Shown in pieces: positions 53,032 to 62,748 of a DNA stretch of 64,000 bases. The notes below the pieces were generated by a model that worked only from the letters and a program-made list of their open reading frames with translations, was not told the origin of the DNA and ran no database searches. How positions within the stretch are numbered: the first letter of the stretch is position 1; each line of letters begins with the position of its first letter. Location: assembly GCA_016936455.1 (NCBI GenBank), contig JAFGXV010000003.1, positions 62,001-126,000 of the forward strand. The letters are read 5' to 3'. Origin of the DNA: Desulfuromonadaceae bacterium. GTDB lineage: Bacteria > Desulfobacterota > Desulfuromonadia > Desulfuromonadales > Desulfuromonadaceae. The position numbers and the translations under genes are program-made.

Positions 53032-55452
53032 CGTCTGGCCACAGGCCAGCTGCCACTGTTCAAGCACCTTTCCGTCGACCGAGCGCACATGCAAATCGTT
53101 CTGCGGGAACGGAATTTCGATCTTCTCCACGGCAAAACGGTTGTAGATGGCAATACTGACCTCGCTGCGGACCTTTAACACATATTCGGGATTGTCCAGC
53201 CACACGCGCAGCTCAAAATCGAGCGAACTGTTGCCAAAACCGGTAAAAATCGCCGAGGGAGCCGGATCCGCCAGCACCAAAGGATGGCGTTGCGCCTCTT
53301 GCTGCAGAATCGACAGCACCTGCTCCATATTCGAACCATAAGCGGTTCCCACGGCGATAACCAGCCGCGCTTCCGAATTGGAATGGGTAAGGTTGGTGAC
53401 CTTCTGCGCGATCAGATCGCCATTGGGCACAATCATCTCGGACTTGTTGTAGGTTTCAACCACGGTCGAACGTAACCCGATCTTCTGAACCACCGCCCAT
53501 TCGCCATCAAGGATGATAACGTCTCCCTTCTTGATCGGTCGCTCAAACAGCAGGATCAGGCCACTGATAAAATTGTTGACCACATTCTGCAATCCAAAAC
53601 CGATCCCGATACTGAGGGCGCCAGCAATCACGGCAAAATTTTCCAGACTCGCCCCGGCGGCGCTGAAACACATCAGCAGGGCGCAGAGAACGATCGTATA
53701 GTGCAGCAGCGTTTTGATCGAATCGCGCGCGCCTTTATCGATATATTTCGGACCGATAATCTCGACATCCAGCAACGAACGAAGCATCCATGACAAGGTG
53801 AAACTGAGATAGAGAATCAGCGCGATACTGAGCAGGGTATGCAGGTTGATATGGATATCGCTCAGCTGAATGCCCCAGGCCCCGACCCGTGTCCAGGTAC
53901 TGGCCAGGCTGTCGCTGCCGCCCCAGATCTGCACCAGATAGAGCAGGCCATAGACCACGATCACGGCCAGTTCGAGCTTTTTGACGCGCTGCCCCAGTTC
54001 GGAGCCAAAGCGGCGAAAAAAATGCCAGGAATGCAGTTTTTTGTGCGCCAGCAGAAAATCCGTCCCTCCCCGTGCCAGCTTCAGGATCATCACGCTCATC
54101 AGCACCAGGAACACGCTCTTGAAGGTCGCATCAATCAGGCGGGAGGACAGAGTGCTGTAGCCGCCAGCCTGGGCAATCAGCGAAATGAGCAGAATCGCCA
54201 TCAGCGCGCGGATGCCAGCCGCCAGCAGCCAGTGATCGCGATGGCACCGGCTCAGAACACAGATGCGCTTGAGCAGCGGCAGTCCGGTCAGGGAAATCAG
54301 CACCAGATAAAGCCGGAACAGCGGCAGCGGCAGGCTGATAACCTGGAAAAACAGCGACAGCAGGTAGCCCCCCGCCAGCAGCCACACCAGCAGACGGTGA
54401 CGGCGCGCCGGCACGATATCGCTCACCAGCAGAGTGGCACTCGATACCGCAATCAGGGCAAGGTAGAACTGCCACAGCATGGTTGGTGCCGTGTACAGGC
54501 CGCTGAGGGTGATCATGGCAACGAACAGGCCACTGGCCAGGGGATGGCGGATCAGAAAACGCCATTCACTGCTATCCTGGGCACGACCACGATAATGACG
54601 GATGGTCGAGAACAGAAACAGCACCACCACCGCCTTGAGCAGCAGAATCCACCAGGCCTCGGCGATCTGGCTGGGGTTATACCAGCTGACGAGTGAAAAA
54701 CCGTTTTTGACCTGAGCCGCCAGATCCTCATTGTACTGCTGGTAATAGCGTGCACTGAACAGGGAGCTGGCCGTTTTTTTAAAGGTGGAAGAACGCAGAT
54801 CCTTGATGGCGACATCGATCTGGCGTAGAACACTCTGATTGCTGTCACCAATCTCTGTCACCTTTTTCTGCAGCGCGATCTTGGTCTCATTGACCTTGAC
54901 CGCCTGTTTGAGCAGATCGTCGCAGGTCTGCAGCACCGTTTTGAACACATCCTTGGGATAGGGCGTTTTCAACTGCCCAAGCTGCGACTCCCACTCTTTC
55001 CAGAATGCGCGCTGTTCCAGCCAGCTGGTACGCAGCTGATCAAGCCCCGCCGACTGCTTGGAAATACTGTTGAACAGGTCGCCAAGGCTGTTTTTCTGCT
55101 CCTGCAGCAGGGTGCGCATCTCCAGCAGACGTTCAAAACTCCAGCCCGACATGGCTCCCAGCTCATCAATGCGCTGTTGAAGGGCCTGTTGACGCTGGCG
55201 GACCTTTTCCAGGCCTTCCTGCCACGGCTTGTCGTTACTGGCATCCTCAATGAGCTGTTGCGCCGAAGCGGCCTGATCACTCACCTGGGTGCCACGCGGC
55301 ACCACTTCGGCAACGCCGGGAAACGTTTTAACCTCCGCAACGGCAGCAACAGGTTGGTCAGCCGCCCGGGACAGAGAAAATCCGGGAGGGAGCAAAACAC
55401 AGAGCAACAGAAAACAGTGCACAACAGAACGGAAGGATTTCAGGAACGACAT
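52993..55452 (-). CDS. MscS-type mechanosensitive channel, large (MscK-like)
   Basis: 819 residues. Signal peptide (about 1-33), a periplasmic coiled-coil region (about 50-270), several hydrophobic segments (about 280-560), then the MscS core: GALSIGIGFGLQNVVNNFISG (20-residue stretch LSIGIGFGLQNVVNNFISGL) as the pore helix and a beta-domain IKKGDVIILDG. It releases solutes upon membrane tension. AAGGTGAG lies 7 bases before ATG 55452. Overlaps the ZntB gene tail by 39 bases. Confidence 0.9.
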   Translation of the reverse strand: MSFLKSFRSVVHCFLLLCVLLPPGFSLSRAADQPVAAVAEVKTFPGVAEVVPRGTQVSDQAASAQQLIEDASNDKPWQEGLEKVRQRQQALQQRIDELGAMSGWSFERLLEMRTLLQEQKNSLGDLFNSISKQSAGLDQLRTSWLEQRAFWKEWESQLGQLKTPYPKDVFKTVLQTCDDLLKQAVKVNETKIALQKKVTEIGDSNQSVLRQIDVAIKDLRSSTFKKTASSLFSARYYQQYNEDLAAQVKNGFSLVSWYNPSQIAEAWWILLLKAVVVLFLFSTIRHYRGRAQDSSEWRFLIRHPLASGLFVAMITLSGLYTAPTMLWQFYLALIAVSSATLLVSDIVPARRHRLLVWLLAGGYLLSLFFQVISLPLPLFRLYLVLISLTGLPLLKRICVLSRCHRDHWLLAAGIRALMAILLISLIAQAGGYSTLSSRLIDATFKSVFLVLMSVMILKLARGGTDFLLAHKKLHSWHFFRRFGSELGQRVKKLELAVIVVYGLLYLVQIWGGSDSLASTWTRVGAWGIQLSDIHINLHTLLSIALILYLSFTLSWMLRSLLDVEIIGPKYIDKGARDSIKTLLHYTIVLCALLMCFSAAGASLENFAVIAGALSIGIGFGLQNVVNNFISGLILLFERPIKKGDVIILDGEWAVVQKIGLRSTVVETYNKSEMIVPNGDLIAQKVTNLTHSNSEARLVIAVGTAYGSNMEQVLSILQQEAQRHPLVLADPAPSAIFTGFGNSSLDFELRVWLDNPEYVLKVRSEVSIAIYNRFAVEKIEIPFPQNDLHVRSVDGKVLEQWQLACGQTLKPAAAAKQQDK

Positions 55453-55600
55453 GTGCTCACCTTGATCAACACCGGAAAAAATAATTGAAAAAACGTCGCC
55501 AGTGTAGCGTGGTTTTTCGCTGGTGAAAAGAACTGTTGGCGATCCGGGCCCACCTGTATACCCTGGTGCAAAAAAAAGGGGGCCCGTGCACAAGCAGAAA

Positions 55601-55625
55601 CGGCGGCACCCGAGGGATACCGCCG
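55601..55625 (-). terminator. Weak terminator-like hairpin after cyd operon
   Basis: CGGCGG (55601-55606) and CCGCCG (55620-55625) form a short stem, followed on the minus strand by TTTCTG. It is 30 bases downstream of the small cyd gene. Weak T run. Confidence 0.35.
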
Positions 55626-55654
55626 CTCCAAAAAGACATCTTGATTTCCGTCAT

Positions 55655-55750
55655 TTAATCGAGCAGGTCGAGCTTCTTCAAAACCAGTTCTGCCGCGACC
55701 AGCGAGCCACCAACGACTGCGAACCAGCCGACTACCAGTAAAAATGTCAT
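55655..55750 (-). CDS. Small CydX-like membrane protein
   Basis: 31 residues (MTFLLVVGWFAVVGGSLVAA plus a short charged tail) with one hydrophobic segment, a Trp at 9 and a Glu at 21, echoing the CydX plan (Trp, small residues, late Glu). Its start follows cydB by 12 bases behind a strong GAGGAG site. E. coli CydX stabilises the bd oxidase. The family is not certain by sequence; position and ribosome site make it real. Confidence 0.72.
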   Translation of the reverse strand: MTFLLVVGWFAVVGGSLVAAELVLKKLDLLD

Positions 55751-55762
55751 CGCGTTTCTCCT

Positions 55763-56899
55763 CTAATATTTTTCGTCCGAACCTTTGACCAGCACGTCGG
55801 CCGCCGTCAGCTTACGGGCGTCGAGCAGACGCCAGACATAAGCCACATAAACCAGCACCACCGGAATCGCCAGCGCGATATAACTCATGGCCGTGAGGGT
55901 ATAGTGGCTGCTGGACGCATTGACAATCGTCAGGCTGCTCTGCAGGTCAATCTTCGACGGATAAAAAGCCGTATTGTTATAACCCGCAATGGCGAATACC
56001 GCCAAAACCACCAGCACGGTACCCAGACCGGCCGGCCAGATGCCCTGACGGCTGCCCTTGAATCGCGCCAGAGCGACTCCCAGCACCACCAGCACCAGGC
56101 CAATGAGCAGAAACCCGAGACCATTGACCGGCATCGCCAGCAGATTGGCCAGATATTTACCCTTCACCAGGGAAACCTGCGCCGTCACGGGATCTACGGC
56201 GTAACCCTTCATGGTTACCAGTCGCAACAGCACATACAACAGAAACGGCAACGCATAGAGCAGGTTTTTGTAGGCGGCCTGGGCCGTTTTTTCCACCAGC
56301 GGGGCATGATCGATATTGTTGTTGAGGTACAGAGCCCCCAGTACCCGCGCCAGAAAAACCAGAAACACACCGAAACTGAGGTTAAACAGGCTGAAGGCGG
56401 CTTCAATCCCGCGACCCGGATTGTGCCAGGTCACACTGTTATAGGCGTCGAGGGTAAAGTTGGAGCCGGTGAAAAAGGTGCCGACAGCGGCACCGATCAA
56501 CAAGACCCCCACAGTGCCGTTAATAAACAGGAACAGCTCGTAGGTCCGCTCCCCAAGAAGGTTATCCTGCTTGCGCCGGTACTCGTAACTGACGGCCTGG
56601 AGGACAAAGGTAAACAGAATCAGCATCCACACCCAGTAGGCCCCGCCGAAGCTGGTGGCATAGAACAGCGGAAACGCGGCAAAAAACGCGCCTCCGAACA
56701 GCACCAGGGTGGTAAAAGTCAGCTCCCATTTCTTGCCCAGGGAGTTGACAATCAATGTCTTTTCGGTCTCATCCTCAGGCATCGTCAGCAACAGGCCCTG
56801 ACCGCCCTGAACAAAGGTGAGAAAAATAAACAGCGCACCGACCACAGAGACCAGCAGCCACCACAGATGTTGCAATTGCGAAAGATCAAGGCTTCCCAT
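55763..56899 (-). CDS. cydB: Cytochrome bd oxidase subunit II
   Basis: 378 residues, close to E. coli CydB length, with about eight hydrophobic segments. It starts SLDLSQLQHLWWLLVSVVGA and contains GTFFTGSNFTLDAYNSV near 140. Second subunit of the quinol oxidase that reduces O2 to water with high affinity. Start lies 4 bases after the cydA stop. Small cydX-like gene follows. Confidence 0.95.
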   Translation of the reverse strand: MGSLDLSQLQHLWWLLVSVVGALFIFLTFVQGGQGLLLTMPEDETEKTLIVNSLGKKWELTFTTLVLFGGAFFAAFPLFYATSFGGAYWVWMLILFTFVLQAVSYEYRRKQDNLLGERTYELFLFINGTVGVLLIGAAVGTFFTGSNFTLDAYNSVTWHNPGRGIEAAFSLFNLSFGVFLVFLARVLGALYLNNNIDHAPLVEKTAQAAYKNLLYALPFLLYVLLRLVTMKGYAVDPVTAQVSLVKGKYLANLLAMPVNGLGFLLIGLVLVVLGVALARFKGSRQGIWPAGLGTVLVVLAVFAIAGYNNTAFYPSKIDLQSSLTIVNASSSHYTLTAMSYIALAIPVVLVYVAYVWRLLDARKLTAADVLVKGSDEKY

Positions 56900-56903
56900 A
56901 ACG

Positions 56904-58439
56904 TTATTCTCCCTCCGGTCCGTTCTGAATCTGACGGGTCATGATGCGGACCTCGGCGATCAGCAGCGTCGTAAAAATGATCAGGAACATGAAAAATGTC
57001 ATCTGTACCGTAGTCGTCGTCAGCTGGGTGCGGGCAACGCCCACCGGCAGCAGGCCCTGAATCGCCCACGGCTGACGACCAACCTCGGCCACGATCCAGC
57101 CCGCCTGTGAGGCCATGTAACCGAAAAAGACAGACAGGACACCGGCACGCAAAAACCACTTCTGCTGCTGCAGGGTTCCCTTGTAGAGGAAGAACAAAAC
57201 CGCGGCGAAGACGAGCGGAAACAGTGTGCCCAGTGCCACCATGACATGGAAGCTGTAGAACACCAGCGGCACCGGCGGTACGATATCTTCCGCCTTGGTC
57301 AGGTAGCCATAGCCGATGTGCTCCTTGACCTGATCGAACTGCTGCAGCGCAAGTTGAGCCGCTTCCGTGTTGCCAGCGTCCTTTGCCTGCTTGTACGCCG
57401 CGAGGAAAGCGATGGCCTGCTTGCCCTGAGCGATTTTCTCGCCGGCACCAACCACGCCGTGCTCGGCATTGCCATACACCAGGTCATTGACGCCAGGAAC
57501 AAAACTGTTGAATTCGCGATTGGCGAGCAGGCTCAGCAAGTAGGGCAATTTGATATCCAACTGGAAGGGATCCATGTTGTCCCCCGGCTTCTTGCCCGGA
57601 TTGACGATCCCCACCGCCACCAGATCGGCATTGACCTCGCCATCCCACAGGCCTTCCATGGCCGCCAGCTTCATAGGCTGCACCTGCGCCGCAGTATAGG
57701 CTGACTCGTCTCCGGTAAAACCGACAAAGGCCGAGGCAATCAGGCCGAAGGTTGCGGCAACAGCCAGACTTTTCTTGGCCATGACGACATGGCGTCCCTT
57801 GAGCAGGTACCAGCTGCACACCGTCACCACAAACAGCGCCGCCAACAGAAACGCGGAACTGGTGGTATGAACGAAATGGCTCACCGCCACCGGCGACAGC
57901 AGCACATCCCAGAAATTTTCCATCTCAAAGCGGGCTTTGTCCGGGTTAAACACCATACCAACCGGGTGCTGCATCCAGCCGTTGGCCACCAGAATCCAAA
58001 GTGCCGACAGGTTCGAGCCAATGGCGACCAGCCAGGTCGACAGCAGGTGAAAGCCCTTCGACACCCGGTTCCAGCCGAAAAACATCACGGCAAAGAACGT
58101 CGTTTCGAGGAAAAAGGCAAAAAGACCTTCAGCGGCCAGCGGCGCACCGAAAATATCGCCCACCATCCAGGAATAGTTCGACCAGTTGGTGCCAAACTCA
58201 AATTCCATAATAATGCCGGTAGCCACACCAATGGCGAAGTTGATGCCGAACAGCTTCATCCAGAACTTGGTGATGGTTTTCCACTGCTCGTTGCCGGTCC
58301 GCACATACAGCGTTTCGAAAAACGCCAGCAGAAACGACAGACCAAGGGTCAGGGGCACAAAAATCCAGTGATACATCGCCGTCAGGGCAAACTGCCCACG
58401 AGCCCAGCTCAGTTGTGAAATATCCAGGTGTTCAAGCAC
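56904..58439 (-). CDS. cydA: Cytochrome bd oxidase subunit I
   Basis: 511 residues. The haem ligand His lies in FALTAMYHWIFVPLTLG (about 19-24), GRQPWAIQGLLP (about 440) is a CydA signature and the Q-loop is the long form (a ~50-residue helical insert, AIAFLAAYKQAKDAG), like E. coli. It oxidises quinol and reduces O2 without pumping protons, protecting an anaerobe from oxygen. Preceded by the DUF4492 gene and overlapped by no other. Confidence 0.96.
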   Translation of the reverse strand: MLEHLDISQLSWARGQFALTAMYHWIFVPLTLGLSFLLAFFETLYVRTGNEQWKTITKFWMKLFGINFAIGVATGIIMEFEFGTNWSNYSWMVGDIFGAPLAAEGLFAFFLETTFFAVMFFGWNRVSKGFHLLSTWLVAIGSNLSALWILVANGWMQHPVGMVFNPDKARFEMENFWDVLLSPVAVSHFVHTTSSAFLLAALFVVTVCSWYLLKGRHVVMAKKSLAVAATFGLIASAFVGFTGDESAYTAAQVQPMKLAAMEGLWDGEVNADLVAVGIVNPGKKPGDNMDPFQLDIKLPYLLSLLANREFNSFVPGVNDLVYGNAEHGVVGAGEKIAQGKQAIAFLAAYKQAKDAGNTEAAQLALQQFDQVKEHIGYGYLTKAEDIVPPVPLVFYSFHVMVALGTLFPLVFAAVLFFLYKGTLQQQKWFLRAGVLSVFFGYMASQAGWIVAEVGRQPWAIQGLLPVGVARTQLTTTTVQMTFFMFLIIFTTLLIAEVRIMTRQIQNGPEGE

Positions 58440-58460
58440 GGCAGAGCCTCCTTTGATCGG

Positions 58461-58679
58461 TTACTTCCCTGAGGGAAGATGCGTAAGTTGATGCAGGACA
58501 TGATCGGCCCGCTGTTGATCGGTCGAGAAATGGCTATTGAGATAATCAGGAAAGAAAAGATTCAGCACAGTCAGAAAAACGAGCAATTTCAGCAGAATAA
58601 TTTTCCACAGCGTCCGCCCCAGTTTCATGGAACGAAAGCCGTCGACATAGAAATCAATCAGGGTGCGTGCTGACAGCAT
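58461..58679 (-). CDS. DUF4492 small membrane protein
   Basis: 72 residues from ATG 58679, with GGAGG 7 bases upstream. LIDFYVDGFRSMKLGRTLW followed by one hydrophobic segment (about 30-50) matches DUF4492, a family usually encoded directly before cydAB in Bacteroidetes and Epsilonproteobacteria. The role is unknown. It precedes cydA by 21 bases and is the first gene of the operon; the frame extends to 58712 without a ribosome site. Confidence 0.88.
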   Translation of the reverse strand: MLSARTLIDFYVDGFRSMKLGRTLWKIILLKLLVFLTVLNLFFPDYLNSHFSTDQQRADHVLHQLTHLPSGK

Positions 58680-58888
58680 AGACAGCCTCCAGACCGTAAC
58701 AGAAGCGGACAATGAAAATTCTGTTTATTGTTATAGGTGTACAACGCAACCGGGAAAATGCAACCCGCAGGAATAGATAACAAAATTTGTCTTATTTTAC
58801 ATCACAAAAACAGCCTGTCAAGAATTATAACCGGTTCAGTTTTATATTTGCCGCCACAGGACGGGGATGGAAGCAGAAGCGAAAAAAA

Positions 58889-60079
58889 TTACTGGACAGC
58901 AAAGCGGGCGACAGCTGTTTCGATCTGCTCCAGACGGATGTTGCCAAAAGCCAGACGCAGATAACCTTCGAGACCAGGTCCGAACACCTCCCCCGGCAGG
59001 CAGATCAGATTGGCCTCGTCAGCCAGCCTGCGCGCGGCCTGGCGTCCCGTCAGCTCCTTCCAGGGATGGCGTACCCAGGCAAAAAAAGCCCCGCTGGCCG
59101 CAAGCTCAAACGACCGCACCGACGCATTGAACAATTGAACAAACTGGTCATGGCGCCGTTGCATCATGGCGGCATTGTCCGCCACCCAGGCATCCAGATG
59201 ATCGCAGCCGTAAGCGACGGCGCGCTGGGTAATCCGAGGCTGGCACACCACCATGCTGTCCTGCACCTTGAGAGCCTGATAGATCAGTGCTTGATCCGCC
59301 ACCAATGCACCGGCACGGAAACCGGTCAGGGCAAAGGTCTTGCCGAAAGAGGCCAGATGAATCAGATGACGAGGCCAGTCGGGTTTGGCAAACAGAGCAT
59401 GAGGCGGCAGCTGCCCGGGTACAAAGGCGTTGTAGGTTTCATCAAGGATCAGAGCAATATCCTGCTCTACCGCCAACTGATACAGCTGTTCGAGCAGCGC
59501 CGGTGGCGTAATAGCACCGGTGGGGTTGCTCGGCGTCACCAGCAGAATCGCCCGCGTGCGCGGCGTAATGGCTGCGGCAATGGCTTCGACATCCGGCAGC
59601 GCGCCCACCGTGTCCACCGCGACATAGCGCGGCACAATACCGAGAGTCTGCAAAGCCATGGGGTGATCGAAATAGGCCGGCACCTGGACGATCACCTCAT
59701 CACCAGCCCGACACACCAGCAGCAGGGCGAGCCAGAACGCCTGGCTGGCACCAATGGTCAGGCAGATCTGCTCCGGGCGCGGGCCAGCGTCCGCGTCATC
59801 GCCGCCCGCTGCATCCAGTCCATAGCGCCGTTTGTACCAGCGGCTGACGCTGTTGCGCACCTCGAGAAGGCCCTCGTCTGGCGAATAGACCGCCAGCGTC
59901 GGGTCGGAAAGCTGGTGTTTCAGGTGTTCGAGCAGCTGCGGGTGAGGAGGATAGTCCGGGATGGCCTGGCACAGGTCGAGAAGTGGCTTGTCCGCCGGGA
60001 ACTGGCGCTGGGCAATCCAGCCTTTGACCTCGCTGATGGGGGGAAAAGTCACCTGCTGCAACTGGGTATTCACTTTCAT
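58889..60079 (-). CDS. PLP-dependent class I/II aminotransferase
   Basis: 396 residues. LASFGKTFALTGFRAGAL places the PLP-binding Lys near 247, with LDETYNAF and SNPTGAITPP as the usual supporting motifs. Transfers an amino group between an amino acid and a 2-oxoacid; the substrate is not evident. It begins 42 bases after the peptidase stop and is likely co-transcribed with it. Confidence 0.92.
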   Translation of the reverse strand: MKVNTQLQQVTFPPISEVKGWIAQRQFPADKPLLDLCQAIPDYPPHPQLLEHLKHQLSDPTLAVYSPDEGLLEVRNSVSRWYKRRYGLDAAGGDDADAGPRPEQICLTIGASQAFWLALLLVCRAGDEVIVQVPAYFDHPMALQTLGIVPRYVAVDTVGALPDVEAIAAAITPRTRAILLVTPSNPTGAITPPALLEQLYQLAVEQDIALILDETYNAFVPGQLPPHALFAKPDWPRHLIHLASFGKTFALTGFRAGALVADQALIYQALKVQDSMVVCQPRITQRAVAYGCDHLDAWVADNAAMMQRRHDQFVQLFNASVRSFELAASGAFFAWVRHPWKELTGRQAARRLADEANLICLPGEVFGPGLEGYLRLAFGNIRLEQIETAVARFAVQ

Positions 60080-60121
60080 GGTCGGCTCCGTCCTGTTCGG
60101 TTCTGGCTCGGATGACAGATT

Positions 60122-61261
60122 TCAGCAGCCACTGCGTACAAACGCCAGCAACAGCCGGCACACCGCGGCCAAGTCCTCCACCCGGATGAATTCCTCGACG
60201 GAATGGACCTTCTGCATGCCGGTAGCCAGATTGGCGGTGACAATCCCATGCTGATTGAACAGATTGGCATCGCTGCCGCCGCCGGAACGGCCAACCTCGA
60301 GAAACTGGCCGATACTGGCTGCCGCCTGACGCAGACGGCACAGCACCTCGGCCTCCGGTGCCACATTCATCAGCGGATAATCGTTCGCCACCTCAATACG
60401 GACCTGCGCCCGGCGCTTGCGACCATGAACCTCGATTTCGCTCTGCTCGGCCGCTTGCTGCAGACAGTCGCACAGATGCTGGGTCTGACGCTGCAACCGC
60501 TCGGCATCGAAACTGCGGGCCTCCCCTTTCAGGGTGACCCGGTTGGGAATGATATTGGTAGCGTGACCACCCTCGATGAGACCGATATTGGCGGTGGTTT
60601 CACCATCGACACGGCCCAGCCGCATCGCGGCAATGGCACGGGCCGCAACCTGAATCGCGGAGATGCCATGTTCCGGATCAAGACCGGCGTGAGCTTCCAG
60701 GCCTTCAATCACCACCGACAAGCGATTGGCGCACGGCGCCTGACGGGCCACGGTACCGACCCCGGAGGTATCGAGTACCAGGCCCTGCTTTGCCCTGAGA
60801 ACTGAATAATCCAGAAACTTGGCGCCAAGCAGGCCGATTTCCTCGCACACGGTCAGCACGATTTCAAGGGGAGGATAATCCAGCTGCTGCTCCTGTAGCG
60901 TTTCGACCACCTCGATAATCTGGGCAACCCCCGACTTGTCGTCTGCGCCGAGGATGGTCTCCCCGGCGCTGCGGAAAACGCCATTTTCCAGGATCGGCCG
61001 CACATTCTGTGCCGGCGACACCGTATCCATGTGGGCCGAAAGCAGCAACGGCTCCTGAGGCGTGCCATGGCCGGCAAAGCGGATAATCAGATTACCGGAT
61101 TCGCTGCCGGTCTGTGCCTGACTGGCATCCACTTCGACCTGCCCTCCCAGAGCCGCGAAGCGCCGCTGAAGGTAGGCACTGATGGCGCCTTCATGGCGCG
61201 AGGGACTGGAGATCGTGCACAGCCGGGCAAATTCCTGACATAACCGATCGACATTAATCAT
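60122..61261 (-). CDS. M20-family peptidase (PepT-like)
   Basis: 379 residues. The metal-binding motifs are LSAHMDTVSP (about 78-87), LGADDKSGVA and VCEEIGLLGAK, as in PepT-like tripeptidases. The C-terminal lid domain sits between them. It probably releases amino acids from small peptides in the cytoplasm. AGGTG lies 6 bases before ATG 61261; a GTG at 61270 is the alternative. Confidence 0.9.
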   Translation of the reverse strand: MINVDRLCQEFARLCTISSPSRHEGAISAYLQRRFAALGGQVEVDASQAQTGSESGNLIIRFAGHGTPQEPLLLSAHMDTVSPAQNVRPILENGVFRSAGETILGADDKSGVAQIIEVVETLQEQQLDYPPLEIVLTVCEEIGLLGAKFLDYSVLRAKQGLVLDTSGVGTVARQAPCANRLSVVIEGLEAHAGLDPEHGISAIQVAARAIAAMRLGRVDGETTANIGLIEGGHATNIIPNRVTLKGEARSFDAERLQRQTQHLCDCLQQAAEQSEIEVHGRKRRAQVRIEVANDYPLMNVAPEAEVLCRLRQAAASIGQFLEVGRSGGGSDANLFNQHGIVTANLATGMQKVHSVEEFIRVEDLAAVCRLLLAFVRSGC

Positions 61262-61401
61262 GATTTTCACCTGAACCGACGAGAAAGAATATCTGCTTCA
61301 ATGAGAGCCAAGACTGGACAGCCAACCTCTTCATTTGTTAGGATCGCATGAACCTTTGGCATTGACCCGCGACCAACCCCTGAAAGCGTTTCTGTCCATC
61401 T

Positions 61402-62748
61402 ATGACGCCTCATCATCATAACCGCTATCGCCCGACACGCAGCACGCACCAGCGACGCCGACAGAATACGCTGCTCTTTCTGGTTCTGGCAAGCATCGGC
61501 TTGGTGGTTTTTTTTGCGACACGGCAGGATTCTGTGCCATCGGCAACACCCAAGGCTGAAATCCCCCGCCCCGCAACCTTTCAGGAACCACCGCCCTCGG
61601 CCATTATTCAGATTCAGCGCGAAACCATCTGTGAAGCCGTTCAGCCTGGGCAGACCATCACCGCCATTCTGGGCAGTTATTTCTCTCCCAGCGAGATTCT
61701 GACCATTGCCCAACAGAGCAAGCCGGTCTTCCCCCTCAGCCAGCTCTGCGCCGGACACCCCTACCGCATTGAGATCGAAAACGAAAACTTCGTCAGTTTC
61801 TATTACGACATCGACAAAGACGATCAACTGCTGATCCGTAAAGAGGGGGACACCTTCCTCATCGAACGGCAGCCCATCCCCTACACCGTTGAGGTCGAAA
61901 CCATCGCTGCCACCATCGATTCCAGCCTGTTCGGCAGCGTGGCCGCCATCGGCGAGTCCTCGGAACTGGCGGCGAGGCTGATGGACATCTTTGCCTGGGA
62001 CATCGATTTCATCCGCGACATCCGCGAAGGCGATTATTTCGTCGCCCTGGTCGAAAAACGCTACCGCGACGGCAACCTGGCGGGATACGGCGACCTGCTG
62101 GCTGCCGAGTTCAGCAATCAGGGTCGCAGTTATTTTGCCATTTACTTCAACGATGGAAGCACGTCGAGTTACTTCGATGAACAGGGCAAGAGTCTGCGTA
62201 AGGCCTTTCTCAAGGCCCCGCTGTCCTATACCCGGATTTCATCAGGCTACACCAAACGCCGCTTCCATCCGGTGCTCAACAAATGGAAACCCCACCTGGC
62301 CATTGACTACGCCGCTCCGACGGGCACTCCGATCAGGGCCGTGGCCGATGGCACCATTACCCAGAAAAGCTACGACAAGAGCAACGGCAACAAGATCCGC
62401 ATCCGCCACCCCAACAGCTACGAGACCACCTACATCCACATGAGCAAATTCGCTAAAGGGATGAAGAAAGGCCGCCACGTCAGCCAGGGGGAGGTGATCG
62501 GCTACGTTGGCATGACCGGCATCGCCACCGGTCCGCATCTGGACTTCCGGGTCTTCAAGAACGGTCAGCCCATTAATCCGCTGAAGATGGAATCCACTCC
62601 GGCGGCCCCGGTCACTTCCGCACGCCAGGCGGAATTTGATCAGCTGATTGGCCGGTTGCAACACGACCTCAGCCTGGGACGGCAAAAACTGCTCAATCAA
62701 ACCGCTCTGAACCCGCCCGCGCCGCAACAGGCCTCGACCACTCTGTGA
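61402..62748 (+). CDS. LytM/M23 metallopeptidase with HxD motif
   Basis: 448 residues. One N-terminal membrane segment (about 22-40), OapA-like/peptidoglycan-binding region (about 70-260) and a C-terminal M23 domain (about 285-395). The first zinc motif is intact as HLAIDYAAP. The second, canonically HxH, reads PHLDFRVF, so the last zinc-ligand His is replaced by Asp. Acts in the periplasm on peptidoglycan cross-links or as a regulator of an amidase. It overlaps acpH by 4 bases. Confidence 0.9.
   Translation: MTPHHHNRYRPTRSTHQRRRQNTLLFLVLASIGLVVFFATRQDSVPSATPKAEIPRPATFQEPPPSAIIQIQRETICEAVQPGQTITAILGSYFSPSEILTIAQQSKPVFPLSQLCAGHPYRIEIENENFVSFYYDIDKDDQLLIRKEGDTFLIERQPIPYTVEVETIAATIDSSLFGSVAAIGESSELAARLMDIFAWDIDFIRDIREGDYFVALVEKRYRDGNLAGYGDLLAAEFSNQGRSYFAIYFNDGSTSSYFDEQGKSLRKAFLKAPLSYTRISSGYTKRRFHPVLNKWKPHLAIDYAAPTGTPIRAVADGTITQKSYDKSNGNKIRIRHPNSYETTYIHMSKFAKGMKKGRHVSQGEVIGYVGMTGIATGPHLDFRVFKNGQPINPLKMESTPAAPVTSARQAEFDQLIGRLQHDLSLGRQKLLNQTALNPPAPQQASTTL

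Noticed and set aside
55904-56944. 346-codon plus-strand frame
   Set aside because: Antisense to cydB.
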